In this document: one piece after another, positions 1-11,933 of the stretch
Numbering within the stretch: position 1 is the stretch's first letter
How the letters are laid out: every line of letters starts with the position of its first letter
Notes under the pieces: model-generated
Seen by the model: only the letters and a program-made list of their open reading frames with translations
The model's database searches: none
What the model was told of the DNA's origin: nothing
Translations under genes and position numbers: made by a program
Assembly: GCA_947095585.1 (NCBI GenBank)
Contig: OX352761.1
Span: 29,293,777-29,357,776, forward strand
Origin: Nephrocerus scutellatus
Lineage: Eukaryota; Arthropoda; Insecta; Diptera; Pipunculidae
Length of the DNA: 64,000 nt
Direction: 5' to 3'

Positions 1-1200
1 CCATCTTATTCTCAGTATCCTCCTTAAGCACTTGTTGACGAAGACTTGAAGGCGCGTCTCAATTGACTCTGTGACTTTCCTCGTTTCGCAGCCATACAAA
101 AGTACTGAGAGAACGTTAGATCTGAAGCTGAAGTAAGCTTCAGATTCCGGGAGATTTGCAAGGAGTTCCTGATATTATTTAGCATACTATAGGAGTGTCG
201 CGCCTTGTTAACACGAGAGCACACATCCGACTCAGCACCACCATTTTTTGACATCCAGCTGCCCAAATAACAAAACTTATCGACTTCCTCTATCTGATGA
301 CCATCAATCGAGGGATCACATGTTCCACTAGCGTTAACGCGAAATAGTTTTTTTTTGAGACGTTAATTTTTAAACCCACTTTGTTAGCGTGGAGTTCTAG
401 TGAGTTTAAATTTCGCTCCATGTCACCTAGCGATTGTGATAGGAGACATATACCATATACAAATCATCAGCATAGTCCAGGTCTTCTAGGCGGTGAAAAA
501 CATTCCATGGCAAACCCGATGGAGTACGGGTTACTATTTTTATCGCCCATTCGATGACAATTGTGAAAAGCAATGGTGAGAGGATGCAACCTTGCTTGAC
601 TCCCGAGTAGATGTTGAAAGGTGAGCCAAGATGACCGTTATGAACGACGCGGCATGTTGAGTCGCGGTACAGCACCTTAATGATTGTTAATTTCTCAAAA
701 TTGGCTCTAACGCATTCCGTAGGCGCCTAGCTATTATAGAGGAGATCACTTTGTTTATGGTGTTTAGCAGGGTAATTCTCCAGTTTTCGTAGTTGCTCAA
801 ATCACCTTTCTTGGGGAGTTTGCCTATTAAGCCTTCTTTTAACGACGATTGAATGGTTTCAGATTCCTAGATACCTTGATATATCGCATGCAATGTTCGC
901 GTAGTTAACTCGTCCTCGGCTTGAAGGAGTTCTGCGTAGATGTTTTCATTGCCTGCTGCTTTACCTGATTACAGTGAATGAATTGTTGTCCTTATCTCAT
1001 CCAACGAAGGAGTAGCGACGCTGATGTTAAGTAGCATATTAGGGTGCATAAGTGGGTTGATGGACGTGCCTGGCGAAGTACAGTTCAAAACATTCTTAAA
1101 ATGTTCTGTCCAGCGAGTTAATTGTTGTTCCTCCATAAGGATAAAAGAGCCGTCATTGCCTTAACAGGGTAATTGATGTGGTGTTTCTTGTTGGCGAGCT
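1..1200 (-). pseudogene. Non-LTR retrotransposon reverse transcriptase relic (LINE-D)
   Basis: Read on the minus strand, 1200 down to 1 gives successive pieces of a LINE reverse transcriptase in shifting frames. A 'KLPKKGDL' finger segment lies near 800-850, 'GVKQGCILSPLLF' and the catalytic 'LDYADDL' palm box lie in 427-675, and a thumb-like stretch lies in 24-266. Frameshifts and stops separate the pieces, so it is dead. It belongs to the same broad class as LINE-B at 14.4-16.3 kb but is clearly a different family. The window edge cuts it, so its 3' end is unseen. The RT class is clear; the exact clade is not assigned. Confidence 0.8.
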
Positions 1201-1511
1201 TACGAGCGAGTTGGTAGACTGTGCTGTATTGTCTATTATCGACACACTGGTGGGCTATTTACCCGTTGTTTGTTGAATGGCGGTGCGTGGAGAGGGGTAT
1301 TGTTGAGAATTTAGGGGGGATGTCTGTGTTTTGTGGCATGAATGCTAGTGCGATTCGTAGAAGAGACTTCGGTGGGGTGGGGTTCAGTTATGGTGTTTTT
1401 TGTGTTTTGGGATCCTAAGGGTAAGTGCGATTCACACTAGGGGCTTCTAGTACAAAACTATTAAGATAAAAATATAATACAGTTTTAAATGCTATATACT
1501 AACTGCTACTA

Positions 1512-1735
1512 CTGCGTGCCCGTAGGTAGGTTTGCTTGTGGCTGGCGGATTCTTTTGATCAATAATTTTTAGCTCACTTCCTAAAGCCCGATGTTATTAA
1601 GACTTTGCACATTTTGTAAAAATTTGGAAGTGATCGGGCTCTGAGACCGAGGAGCTCCCATATAATAACCCGTTTTTTCCAGCGGTTGAAGCAAAACTTT
1701 GAGAGTCTTGGAGGCATGCACAAAAAAACTGCAAA
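1512..1735 (-). repeat. Fragment of dispersed minisatellite-cored family HINE-1
   Basis: Contains the family's 'GTGCCCGT..GGCTGG' head, 'CACTTCCTAAAGCCCGAT' and 'TTTGGAAGTGATCGGG' blocks that recur at 13.4, 32.3 and 63.2 kb. It lacks the conserved terminus at its right end. The strand label follows the convention that the 6-7.2 kb copy is plus. Confidence 0.55.
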
Positions 1736-1798
1736 AGTTGACATCTGTGCACAAAAGCTTATGCTTGTCTGCATTGTAACTGGATTTTTGATTTGATA

Positions 1799-2035
1799 AT
1801 AATAATAATATTCTGCGCGACAGGCCGTTGCGCATGTATATTTTTGGACACAAATGGAAAGGACCTACAATTTAAGGCCAGCTTCGAACGGCGAATTGAA
1901 AAGCTTTCCGTGACAAGTTATTACTATCGGAACGTTTGTCAGACATTCGCGAGAGGTGGTACACTGTGAAAAATACTTTTGGTGTTAGTGGGACTCGAAC
2001 CACGAACCTCCTCCACTGAGCCACGGCACCCACAT
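1799..2035 (-). mobile_element. tRNA-derived SINE, copy 1
   Basis: The minus strand starts with a tRNA-like head holding an A box (TGGCTCAGTGG) and a B box (GGTTCGAGTCC). An unrelated body follows, then a tail of ATT repeats. The flanks share the direct repeat ATTTGATA (1791-1798 and 2036-2043), as expected of a target-site duplication. The head has a short deletion between the boxes compared with the copies at 20.2 and 40.1 kb. Confidence 0.85.
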
Positions 2036-2043
2036 ATTTGATA

Positions 2044-2727
2044 AATAATTTCTTTTGGATATAAGTCATATCTCTAGAACATATGTAGCTGTGAGCTGCC
2101 CAATACAAATACAAAAATACAAATATACAAAAATACATTACGAATACATACAAATATTTTGTTACTTATTTAAAACTTCACACGCGTGATTTTTTGCAAA
2201 GAAATTATTATGATATAGTGGTTTCCTTTTACATTTAAACATTAAACTGGATCTAAAATACTCGTACTCTGTCAATTTTTCTTTACCTTGATACGTGTAA
2301 GCTATTTATATTATTCTGTTGTGTACTTTGCGATGTATCCCTTTTAATTGAAAGTTCCTTTAGGATGTCTTACTCATGTGACAAATGACAACGACATGAA
2401 AATGACTGCGGCAATAGTTTGCCGGCTACTGGCCAATAGCATGATCTAAGGAAAGAGACATTTTTTAAGAAATAATACCAACAATAAATAATGGAATGGG
2501 TTTTTTAAGTTCTTTTGATTCTGTTGTGTGTCAAAACTGATGAGAAGTCAATTTGCTTTTTTTTAGTGCTTTCAATATAGAACTTAAATATACCATAGGT
2601 TTCAACGTTAAAAAGTTTGTTTAAGTGTGCGTATGTGTGCTACATGCAATTTAAGAAAAAAATTACCATATATGATAAAAATTGTAAAAAATGTATTTTA
2701 TCCTCTGGACCATAATATCATATAAAC
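2044..2727. other. Gene-free flank downstream of UGT
   Basis: AT-rich and without a convincing coding segment or family repeat on either strand. Confidence 0.5.
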
Positions 2728-2733
2728 TTTATT
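2728..2733 (-). promoter_or_regulatory. Polyadenylation signal of the UGT gene
   Basis: AATAAA on the minus strand, about 28 bases beyond the TAG stop codon at 2761. This implies a very short 3' untranslated region. Confidence 0.6.
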
Positions 2734-2760
2734 GAAACACTCCCCCCTACTCCACAGGCA

Positions 2761-5700
2761 CTAACTGCTTTTTTCCTTAGTGTCTCTGGATTTCCTATGC
2801 CAGGGTTGTTCTTGCAATAAACGCCAACACAACCTGATGAACAGCATCAACAGAAGGAACACCAACAAAAGACCTCCGCTCAATACGAGAATGACATCCA
2901 AGTTGTGATACTCAATAAGACTTAAATTCTGCCCGGCACAATGTAGATGTGATGCGCCTTTGTGCCGGACAATGTACTCCACCCAGTAGATGGCCAGATT
3001 AAGTGGTTCCATTGGTTGGTCACGAAACCGTGCCGACATATCTCTGACCAATTGTGTGTAACGTTGTTCCCGCACTATTTTCTCTATGCTAGTCCTGAGC
3101 GTTTCCTCGGTCAATTGATTGTAATCAACCATAATGCCGTAACCGTTGGCTTCCGCACGGGCCATATTCAGGAATTGATCGCCAAATATAGGTATTCCAA
3201 TGAACGGTTTGCCATGGTAAATCGATTCGGACGTACTCAAAAGGCCACCGTGTGTGATAAATGCCTTAACATTCGGATGCGCCAATATATCGTCCTGTGG
3301 GAACCAATCGCTTATGAAGACATTCTCCGGTTTGTCAGGCAAATTGGGCTCCTCCCATTTCCACAAGACTTTCAGTGGCAGCGAACGAAATGCATTCAGA
3401 ATGGCTATGCGCTTTTCGTCGGGCAAATTTTTGCTCTTTAAATTGGAGCCCATCGAAAAGTAGATGGCACCGTTTTTTGCCTCATCAAGAAATGACTGGA
3501 TTTTCTCCGGCAAAGGTGAAAATTGTCGTTTGATGTGCAATCCGCCGACCTCGACCATATTCGGAACGTACGGCCGTGGAAAGGAAAGTGATACATGTTG
3601 ATTAAGCAGCACCAATGCGGCACCTCGTCGAACTTCATCGAATGTTTGCTTTGAATCCGGGAAATATTTGTCGAATAAAGCTTCTTGCCGTGGCAAATAG
3701 AAATAATCAAGCCATATCCGGTCAACTATTATGACTGCCAGATTGACTAGCCTTTGCAAAAATGTCATGTGGTCGGTTGTGCCCATAAAAGGGTTTGGTA
3801 CATACGACGGTGGCGAAGGTGATCCGACCATGTCAGTGTTCCAGGCTATTGCTCCAAAAGTTGATATGCCAATTAAGTGCGCGTCAAAATGTTGACTAAG
3901 ACCGAACATAGCTTCATTAAGGAAAATCTCACAGATTACCACATCGAAACTTTCATTCGATGCCATGAGCTTCTGAACGGATGGTTCTGAGAAAAAGGTT
4001 TTTGTTATATTAAGACCCATGTCGTAGATGTCGTTAATAGCTTGAGGAAAGCTTTTCTTTCGTACTTTGAAGATGTCATCGAGATTAGCTGCAAGTATAT
4101 AAAAATTATTGTTTGCAAAATAGTTTAAAAAAGTTCAATGTGTCTATGTGGAAGATATTAATTAATTAAAAAATTTTCACCGATATATATTTATAATAAT
4201 TCTTAGTTTAAAAAATAAATATATTTCTGGCCATGATCATTTTAGCAATGTCTTAATAAAAACATTGCGTTTTATATTGTAGATGTATTATCCTAAATTT
4301 TTAATTCCAGCATTAATACTGAAATTTTTCCAGAAAATTTAAAATTAGTCATATAAAATAAAAATTTTAATTAATATATACCAAGGCATGAATGATGGCC
4401 AACTGGTAACAGGTGTTTTTCTTGATATAACTAAAGCATTTGACATGGTTGACCATCAACTTTTATTACAAAAACGACGTCAGGCTTAGAGGTAATATCA
4501 ATGAATGATTTGGATCATATCTAAATAACAGGTAACAAAATGCCAAGATAGAGAATGCAGTTATCATGACAAACATCATGAAATGAATGGAGTACCCCAG
4601 GGCTCCGTTTTGGGTCCTTTATTATTCTTGATATATTTAAACTCTCTCTTTTCACTTAACTTAAACGGTAAGATAGTGGCTTTGACTGATGACTTGGGTG
4701 TAAGTTATTGTGCTAAATCCGAACAGCTTCTTAATAATGATATGAATCTACTCAGGTCTTGGTTTGACTCACATCACATGAATATTAGCGATAAGTCCAA
4801 AGTATAACATTTTGGTTTAAGAGGGAATAGATCCCATAGCGATATTAAGTTCCATTCAAATCATACAGATAGTAGTTGTGATTCCAACTGTGTCACTATA
4901 GAATCAGTTTCCAGTTTTAAATATTAAGGACTGTTGCTGGACTCTAAATTGAATTAGAATGATATCCTCAAATGTAAATTGCGAATGTCAGCATCAGAAT
5001 GTAAATCAGCAAGTGGTAATCGTCTTGGCGCCTGTCGAATTTCCTGTATCGATTCGATGTCGCACTATATTGGTTTTACCCATGTCATTGTCGCTGACAG
5101 CAAAACCTTGCAATGTTATGCTTTTTTAAAACATTTTTATTAGCTCGCTTTCGTGTATGTCTGTCTGTGCGGGTGGAATTTTGTAATCGATTTTAAACTA
5201 ACTTCACATTGAATACTTGAAACTTTAAACATACCTCAGAACTAGATGAACATTCCCAATCACAAAAATAAGGAAACAAAAAATAATTCAACGCGAGTTT
5301 ACAATTTGTTTTAGATCAAATAAAACTACCACGCACTATACTCGTTTTAAAAGTTTTAAATTAAAAATGTATTTTTATTAGCTAACATGTTTATATATTG
5401 TATTAGTTAGTTCAAAATTACAGTATGCGATAACTTGTTGTTGTGGAATTTATCCCCAGTATACTAAAACCTATTGTGTTTTCTCAGAAAAGTTTATTAG
5501 ATTAATAACAAATAATAGAAAATGAGCTCAATCATGGCCTATTTTTCCATAGCATAGTTCCTTGCAAATAATTATATGTGTTTAAGATATTAAAACTATT
5601 TTTCAAGATGAGTGGAAACTTAAATGCTTGGAATCATGAGCGGTATGATTTTAGAATTTAAAAACAGGATAACTGTCCCAAGATCTAAATCAACTAATTT

Positions 5701-8700
5701 TTTTCAACTATTTTCTATGGAATAATTCACGTCTTTTTAACAGACTACCTTCAAATATATCCAATTGTTCGTCAAATTTATGTTTCTCAAAGTTTCTAGG
5801 AAATGGCTTTTTTCTATCAGGAATATTAATTTGTTTTTGAAGTTGTTTCATAAAAAATTCGCTACTCTTTTCATTAATTTTATTATTTGTATTTTCTCAT
5901 ATTTTTAATAATCATAATTTTAAGGTAATTATTTGGCTATATATTTTTTTTTTTTTTAAATTATTTGTAATGAATTAAATTACATAAATAAAAAAACAAC
6001 AACAAATAAAAATTTAAATTTTTCATGTAAATTCTCTAATAGGAGATACATATTATGTGTTTAAAATTTGAAGGAAATCGAGCTTATTTCTAAATTTCTA
6101 AAAAATGTATATGGGCACCACTTGGGTCTCAGGGCCTTAAATTTTTACAAAAAGTGTTGTACATTGGAGATACACATGTGTATAAAATTCACAGAAAATC
6201 GCGTTAATTTTTTTAAAAATTTTGTATGGGGGCTCACGATCCCGGGGCCCGGGGTCTCCAAAATTTTTACAAAAATTGTTGTCCATCGGAGATACACATG
6301 TATATAAAATTTGAAAAAAATCCGGTTAATTATTTCAAAAATTTGTATGGTGCCTCATGACCCCGGGGTCCTCAAAATTTTTACAAAAAGTGTTGTTCGT
6401 CGGAGATACACATGTGTATAAAATTTTAAGGAAATCGGATTAATTTTTATTTTAAACTTGTATGAGGACCCACGGCCCCGGCGTCTGTATAGGACCCCAT
6501 GATCCCGGGGCCTGGGGTTTCACAAATTTTTACAAAAAGTGTTGTTCGTCGGAGATACACATGTGCATAAAATCGGAAATCGGATTAATTTTTATTTTAA
6601 ACTTGTATGAGGACCCACGGCCCTGGCGTTTGTATAGGACCCCATGATCCCGGGGCGTGGGGTTTCAAACATTTTTACAAAAAATGTTGTTCGTCGGAGA
6701 TACAATGTGTATAAAATCGGAAATCGGAAAATCGGATTAATTTTTATTTTAAACTTGTATGAGGACCCACGGCCCCGGTGTTTGTATAGGACCCCATGAT
6801 CCTGGGGCACTGGGTCTCCAAATTTTTTAAAAAAATGTTGTCCATCGGAGATACACATGTGTATACAATTTTAAGAAAATCGGGTTAATTTTTTAACAAA
6901 ATTTTGTATAGGGCCCCCGATCATCGCGATCCCGGGGCCCGGGGTCTCCAAAATTTTTATAAAAATTATTGTGCATCGGGGATACTCATGTATAAAAAAT
7001 TTGAAGAAAATCCGGAAAATTTTGTAAAATATTTGTATGGAATTCCCCGACTTCGGTGCCCGAGGGATCGTTGACGAGCTTAGTGAATTTTAATGGATAG
7101 TGTTGTCATCGGAGATATGCATGTGTTCAAAATTTCATTGAAATAGGACTTTGGGAAGTGGGTTAAAAATTGATCGCTAGATTCCACGGCAAACAAACCC
7201 ACAAACAAACACACGGGCACTCGAAGTTAATATAGAGAATTTAAAAAAGGTAAAGTTTGAATTTACGACAGCATAGAGTTCTTTGCGTGGCAAAAGTAGC
7301 TGACGACGGATGTTATTCGATTGACTTCGACATTACCATTTGTAAAATACGAGTATCATCTAGTCGTCATCCAATAGCAAGGCTGAAATCAAGTTTGTTG
7401 GTCAAGTCAGATACCTTGAAATCAAAATTGGCGAGCGCATTGACTTCCGTCATTCTCAAGAAGTACCAATTGGACATAGTTGGACCTATTCGCCGAGTTC
7501 TGGGGCATGGACAGGAGGACGGGGCATACTATACATTTTTTGTATGTGTAGCATATGGAGCATCAGTTTGGTACAAAACTGGATCGACCGAACTATAAAA
7601 GAGATGGTTTTCAATACAATATCAATAATCAATATTTGATTATAAAGCAAATGACAAGTAGAGAATCTTATGAACGTAAATAGATGGACGTATGTAACTC
7701 GAATGGTCACTACTTGGTCAGAATTTACTCCGCACTTAATGTGTAGATCGTTGACGAGCTTAGTGCATTGGCACTGGCGGTAAATAAGGTACGAAATACC
7801 CAATGACGATCTGTTAAAAAAAACAACCCATAAAAATTAAAATTTTTCATTTAAATTCTCTAATCGCAGAAATTGATATGGGAGCCTCTCGATCCTGAGT
7901 CTTTTTTTTTAATGTACGAGAAAATCATCGAAAGAGACATTTGACATCAGATGTTAAAATTGAAAAAACCAAATTTTAGAAAAAGTATTGTTTATTGGGT
8001 ATACACATGTGTGTAAAATTTGAAAAAAATCTGGTAATTTTTTTTTTTAAATTTGTATGGTAGCCCCACAAACCCGGGGCCCGATCATTTCCAAATTTTA
8101 AAAGAAAGTATTATCACCGGAAATACACATGTGTACAAAATTTCAGGGAAATTGGGCTTTGGGAAGTGCATTAAAAATTGATAATTAAAAATTTTTTGTA
8201 TGGGAGCGGCCCGAGGGGCCTCAAATTTTCATAGAAAGTGTTGCCATGGGAGATATACATGTGTGCAAAATTTCAATAAAACCGGGCTGAAGGAAGTGGG
8301 TTAAAAATTGATCACAAAATTTGGTGTGCCAGCCAGCCAGCCAGCCAGCCGGCCGCCACGGGCAAGTAAAGTTAATATAGAGAATTTAAAAACGTTAACG
8401 CCAATAACAGTCTCGGCAAATATGATTTTTTTTCTATTTTTCAATTGTTTGTAGTTTGTCAAATGTTGTGATCAATTTTAAATCAAAAATTGTTTCAATT
8501 TGTTAAAAATTAAACCGATTTTATTTAATCTTTACACAATGTGTATCTCCGATTAGAGAATTTACGTTTTATTTGTATCGGTTTTTTTACTATATTAACA
8601 TATTAACAATACTATGAACTTGCTTTGCAGCGCCGTACTGGTCTCTACCCGTAATTAATGGTTTGATGATTAGATAATATTAGTTTGTATATTGAAAGCA

Positions 8701-9410
8701 GCCCTCGTAAAGTAATTCAATTTTTTTACTGCGATATAAATTACCAGTTGGAACTGCACTCTAGTATGTACACTTGACACTTGTGAAGTGTGAAAGCTCG
8801 ATACACAATAAGTGTTTGCTATCTCTTTTGCAAGTGCGAAGAGTAAAGTGTTTCACCAAACCCCAACTATAGATATGGTGTGTAAATACGCTTAGGTCGT
8901 AATTAATTTGACATAGAAATAAATATTCAAACATTTTAAGCTTTTGTTTAATATTATATATATCTGTCATAAATACATGTGTATGCAAAACTAATAAGTT
9001 CGTCATTGATACAAAACATATGTTATTTACAAAATTGCTATTTTGTTTAAATACTCGTAAATGTAAAAGTCAACTGTCATTGCGTTTAATCGTTTAGACC
9101 TTCAATACTGCGCACTGAGTTGGCATAATTTATATAATACTTGATACTTACTGCTTAAAGCTTTAATTACCAATGGCGTTTCGATGTCGCGGTAGTTCTG
9201 CAATGGAGTTTTCAAAGGAAACGGTGATACCATTGTCACCTGATGACCTTTCATCGCTAAACCTTTGAGTAGAGCAGAACCGATGATGTGATGAGATTTA
9301 GCTGATGTAGGAAATATTCCTAAGATTTTATATGAATTGACCATTGGCATCAATAGTAGTAGCCAACTTGATAGTAATAACCATGGTGCATTTATTACAG
9401 TTAGTTTCAT
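2761..9410 (-). CDS. UDP-glycosyltransferase, 2 exons, 528 aa
   Basis: Membrane-bound ER enzyme that transfers a sugar from a UDP-sugar to small lipophilic acceptors. Exon 1 is 9410-9152 and exon 2 is 4088-2761. The donor GTAAGTAT (9151) and acceptor TTGCAG (4089) join in phase 1 to give '..KALS-T-NLDDIF..'. Met at 9410 is chosen because it starts a hydrophobic signal peptide; an upstream in-frame Met at 9464 is possible. Residues 40-41 are the catalytic-His region ('SHH'), Asp135 ('FDVVI') fits the charge-relay Asp, and residues 363-391 carry the UGT signature (THGG..S..E...G.P....P.FGDQ). A membrane anchor lies at 482-506, followed by a short basic tail ending in a KxKxx-type ER-retrieval motif (KEKSS). 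Length is normal for insect UGTs (about 520). The family is certain; the acceptor and subfamily cannot be told. Confidence 0.95.
4386..5900 (+). pseudogene. LINE reverse transcriptase relic in UGT intron
   Basis: Plus-strand fragments in several frames: 'TGVFLDITKAFDMVDH' from about 4410, 'GVPQGSVLGPLLFLIYLN' from 4590, a degraded 'ALTDDLG' at the YADD position, and 'ESVSSFKY.GLLLDSKLN' near 4900-4950. A 3' part resumes at about 5400-5780. The block 5040-5400 interrupts it and looks like another insertion, with the phrase TTTTTATTAGCT near both of its ends. The catalytic box reads T-D-D rather than Y/F-A-D-D and stops abound, so it is inactive. RT of the GVPQGS type; clade not assigned. Confidence 0.75.
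6025..7240 (+). repeat. HINE-1 element with long minisatellite core
   Basis: About eight imperfect tandem units of roughly 120-160 bp. Each has a GC-rich 'CCCCGGGGCC' island, 'TTTACAAAAAGTGTTGT', 'CGGAGATACACATGTGTATA' and 'AAATCGGGTTAATTTTT'. The left end (AAATTCTCTAAT, 6029 on) and right end (ATATAGAGAATTT, 7228-7240) form a short inverted terminal motif. That layout resembles the DINE/HINE group of non-autonomous Helentron-related elements; the assignment is inference. Confidence 0.7.
7848..8392 (+). repeat. HINE-1 element, second copy in UGT intron
   Basis: Same two termini as the 6-7.2 kb copy, with only 3-4 core units. The right part has a GCCA microsatellite (about 8331-8350) just inside the terminus. 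The copy at 47.8 kb has the same arrangement and the copy at 7.2 kb has an ACAA repeat in that place. Confidence 0.65.
8490..8575 (-). repeat. HINE-1 terminal fragment
   Basis: Only the end block is present ('AAACCGATTTTATTTAATC', 'GTGTATCTCCGATTAGAGAA'), in inverse orientation to the two preceding copies. Confidence 0.55.
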
Positions 9411-9985
9411 TGTTAGTGTTACTATATTGGAACGTGCCACCATTAGCACTGACGAGACGATCAACGAACGAAAAATAATTTCACTTTTAATTAGACACTT
9501 ATAAAAAATAATTGCGCGCGATTTTAAGAGACACGCACGTCGTAATAGTATTTTGCCGCAGCCGTTAGTGATGTAAAATTGAGCATGTCTTATGACAGAC
9601 TGAAATTAACAACAGAAATAACTCGAACTTTAGAAAATAAATGCTAGCAACTGTGTAGTGTGACTTCTGCAGCACTGCATAAAAAGACTCGTTGCTGTAC
9701 ATGAGGTAACAATTAGCTTGTTGCCGCAAATAGCATCAATACACAATACTTCTACTGGTTCTAAAGTTATTGATTGAGTGAATGATTAGAAGAAGAACAA
9801 CAACATGTGTACAACGCATACGTTACGCTACCTATTTTGCCAAGATATGATCGAGCAGACTCAATGATAATGTGGTATTAGTTATTAGGAACATACTTGT
9901 ACTGGGTGCTTAGTTAAATCAAGCATTTTGAGTTAATAGTGCAAACTAAACCTGACATTGTAATATAAGAAAATATCTCTCCCAA
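9411..9985. other. UGT upstream flank, no gene seen
   Basis: Probable promoter side of the UGT gene. I find no clear TATA box at a fitting distance and no coding segment. Confidence 0.4.
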
Positions 9986-9989
9986 CTCT

Positions 9990-10249
9990 GAATTTTTACA
10001 AGTCTGAATTATAAGAACTATGATTTATAATAGATATAGAATCGATACTAATATCAGCAAAAATAACAAACAGTTTAATTTATATAAAGAAATATGTGTT
10101 GCCAATTACAATTAAGTATTTTGTGGGTAGATTATAAATGAAATGCAATTTTAAACCCTCCAAAAAAAGATACGATCAACGGTGTGGTTTTGTATAGGAA
10201 ACAAACAAACAACGAACAAACAGACATATTTTCATTTTTATATATAAGA
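9990..10249 (-). mobile_element. Helitron 5'-end fragment
   Basis: On the minus strand the unit opens with TCTTATATATAAAAATG preceded by A, followed by runs of TGTTTGTT. This is the usual look of insect Helitron 5' ends, which insert between A and T. No 3' CTRR end was found nearby, so it is a truncated copy and its inner edge is approximate. Confidence 0.5.
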
Positions 10250-10259
10250 TATAAGTTTA

Positions 10260-10850
10260 TTATTAGGACCCCTGCAACGTGAAAACAATTTTTGGTGTTT
10301 TCTACAATTCGAAAATTCGAGCCTACCGCTCACTAGTCCAGCGCACCGACCACTACTAGAGCACCCCAACATTTAACACAATATAATTACTATCTTATGT
10401 GAACTTGTCTATGAAAAAACGACGCTTGAAACACTCAAATCACGGCTAAATCGGTTGAAGTGAATTTCTGTACAAGGTGTCAAGGTTGAAGTCAAACGAT
10501 CGTTTGTTGATAGCGAGCTTTATTTTCGAAAGGTTTATTCGTAAAGTGAAAAACAGCTTCATCAGCAAATTCAAAGTTAAGTAATAATTTATTTTATATC
10601 TTTTCGCAATACTTAGCTATTTCAATTACAGACTGGCGGTGAAGTACGAAGTTTACAATGAACTAACTTTAGAAATTAATTTATTGAAAAAAGACTTGAC
10701 TTTTCCGAAAACAAAAGTTTTATTAAACTATTGCACACGCACACATAGTGGTAGTGATGATTTACGAAAACATGAGTTTCTGACCCCCTCCAAGACAGAC
10801 AGTTCGTGTTTTCTTTGAATACAAATTAGTTGTGCAAAATTTTTGGAGTA
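10260..10850. other. No gene seen
   Basis: AT-rich sequence without a family match inside the window. Confidence 0.4.
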
Positions 10851-10854
10851 TACT

Positions 10855-11640
10855 ATGGTTACGAAATTTATGCTTTTGAGTTCGTAAAGGATTTGGCAAA
10901 TAAAACACAACACAAGTTTATTAATTTACAAATAACAACTTTAATGAACAACAATAAAATTAACACAAGTTTACAATTTATATTGGTGATTACTATTAGA
11001 TGCACACAAAAACACTTATAATACTTGTACTTTATAATAATTCTGCAAGCAAGAGCTTTTTCAAATTCACTGGTTAAAATCCAATAAACTAATAATCTTA
11101 CTTCGGCCTAACGCCTCTATTTATACTCAATCAAAAGCTTCCAGAAACTTCTAATATTGTAGACAGAAATATCGAGAAACGACCAGAAAATTGTAGCCTT
11201 ATTCCCTTATTTAAAACTAACGACACATATGTAATGAGTCATCTTCCAAAAATAGACTTTATGTTCTTATACAAAAGCCGGGCAAACCGCACAAACCGGT
11301 TTGACTACTTGTTTGACCAGTACACAATGATTCAAACTTACAGGCATTTAAAATTTTAAATAATCTAAAGTCTTACAGCCTAAAAGTATGCTACATAAGA
11401 GTGCTTATTTTTAGTATGCAGTATTTTCTTAGTTCTAATTTTTAGTACTTTTTTTTTTTTTTTTTGTACTTTGCGATTTATCTATGATTCGAATCTTCTG
11501 CACTACCGACTACTTTTCGTAGCATTTGCTTATTTTGAGCATGCAGTATTTACATTGCGATTTATCTTAGGATTCTAATTCTATTATATGCGCTACTAAC
11601 TACCTTTCGTAGAACTATTTAAAAATGCTGGAATATTTTT
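10855..11640 (-). repeat. Solo-LTR-like repeat, copy 1
   Basis: Homologous to 44093-44560. Read on the minus strand it has a TATA box (TATAAATAGAGG, 11115-11126), later AATAAA signals, and ends in 'TTCGTAAC', so it has the order of an LTR. No internal gag/pol region is attached. This copy carries an expanded poly-T stretch (11450-11465) and a partial internal duplication of the 'TATGCAGTATTT..CGATTTAT' block. Confidence 0.55.
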
Positions 11641-11933
11641 AATAAAACATCCCTTTTTGAGAACGAAATTGTGTAGTGCCCCCTCGATTCAGGTGTCCGA
11701 CTCCGTTCAAAATACGAGTATGACGAAAACCAGCCTATGCCAAATTTGGATTTGAATACATAGGGTGCCGCAAATGTTTTTAGAAAATGGTAATACTAGT
11801 GTTTTCCGATGCAAATCTCTATGTCAGCCTTAAAGTTTAACATTTTTGAAGGTTATGTTTCTCAAAAGTAATCTGTCAGTTCACATCCCAACATTGTTTT
11901 TTATTTACTTGAAAAATTTAATTCAGTGAAAAA

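Larger units (their letters stand above)
4089..9151 (-). other. UGT intron 1, 5063 bp, filled with transposable elements
   Basis: Bounded by a canonical GT (9151) and AG (4089). It carries a plus-strand LINE relic (4386-5900), a long HINE-1 array (6025-7240), a second HINE-1 (7848-8392) and a third end fragment (8490-8575). The parts 7250-7845 and 8576-9100 show no gene and no family I can name. Confidence 0.85.

Noticed and set aside
2962..3441. 159-codon plus-strand ORF
   Set aside because: Antisense shadow of UGT exon 2, with no motif of its own.
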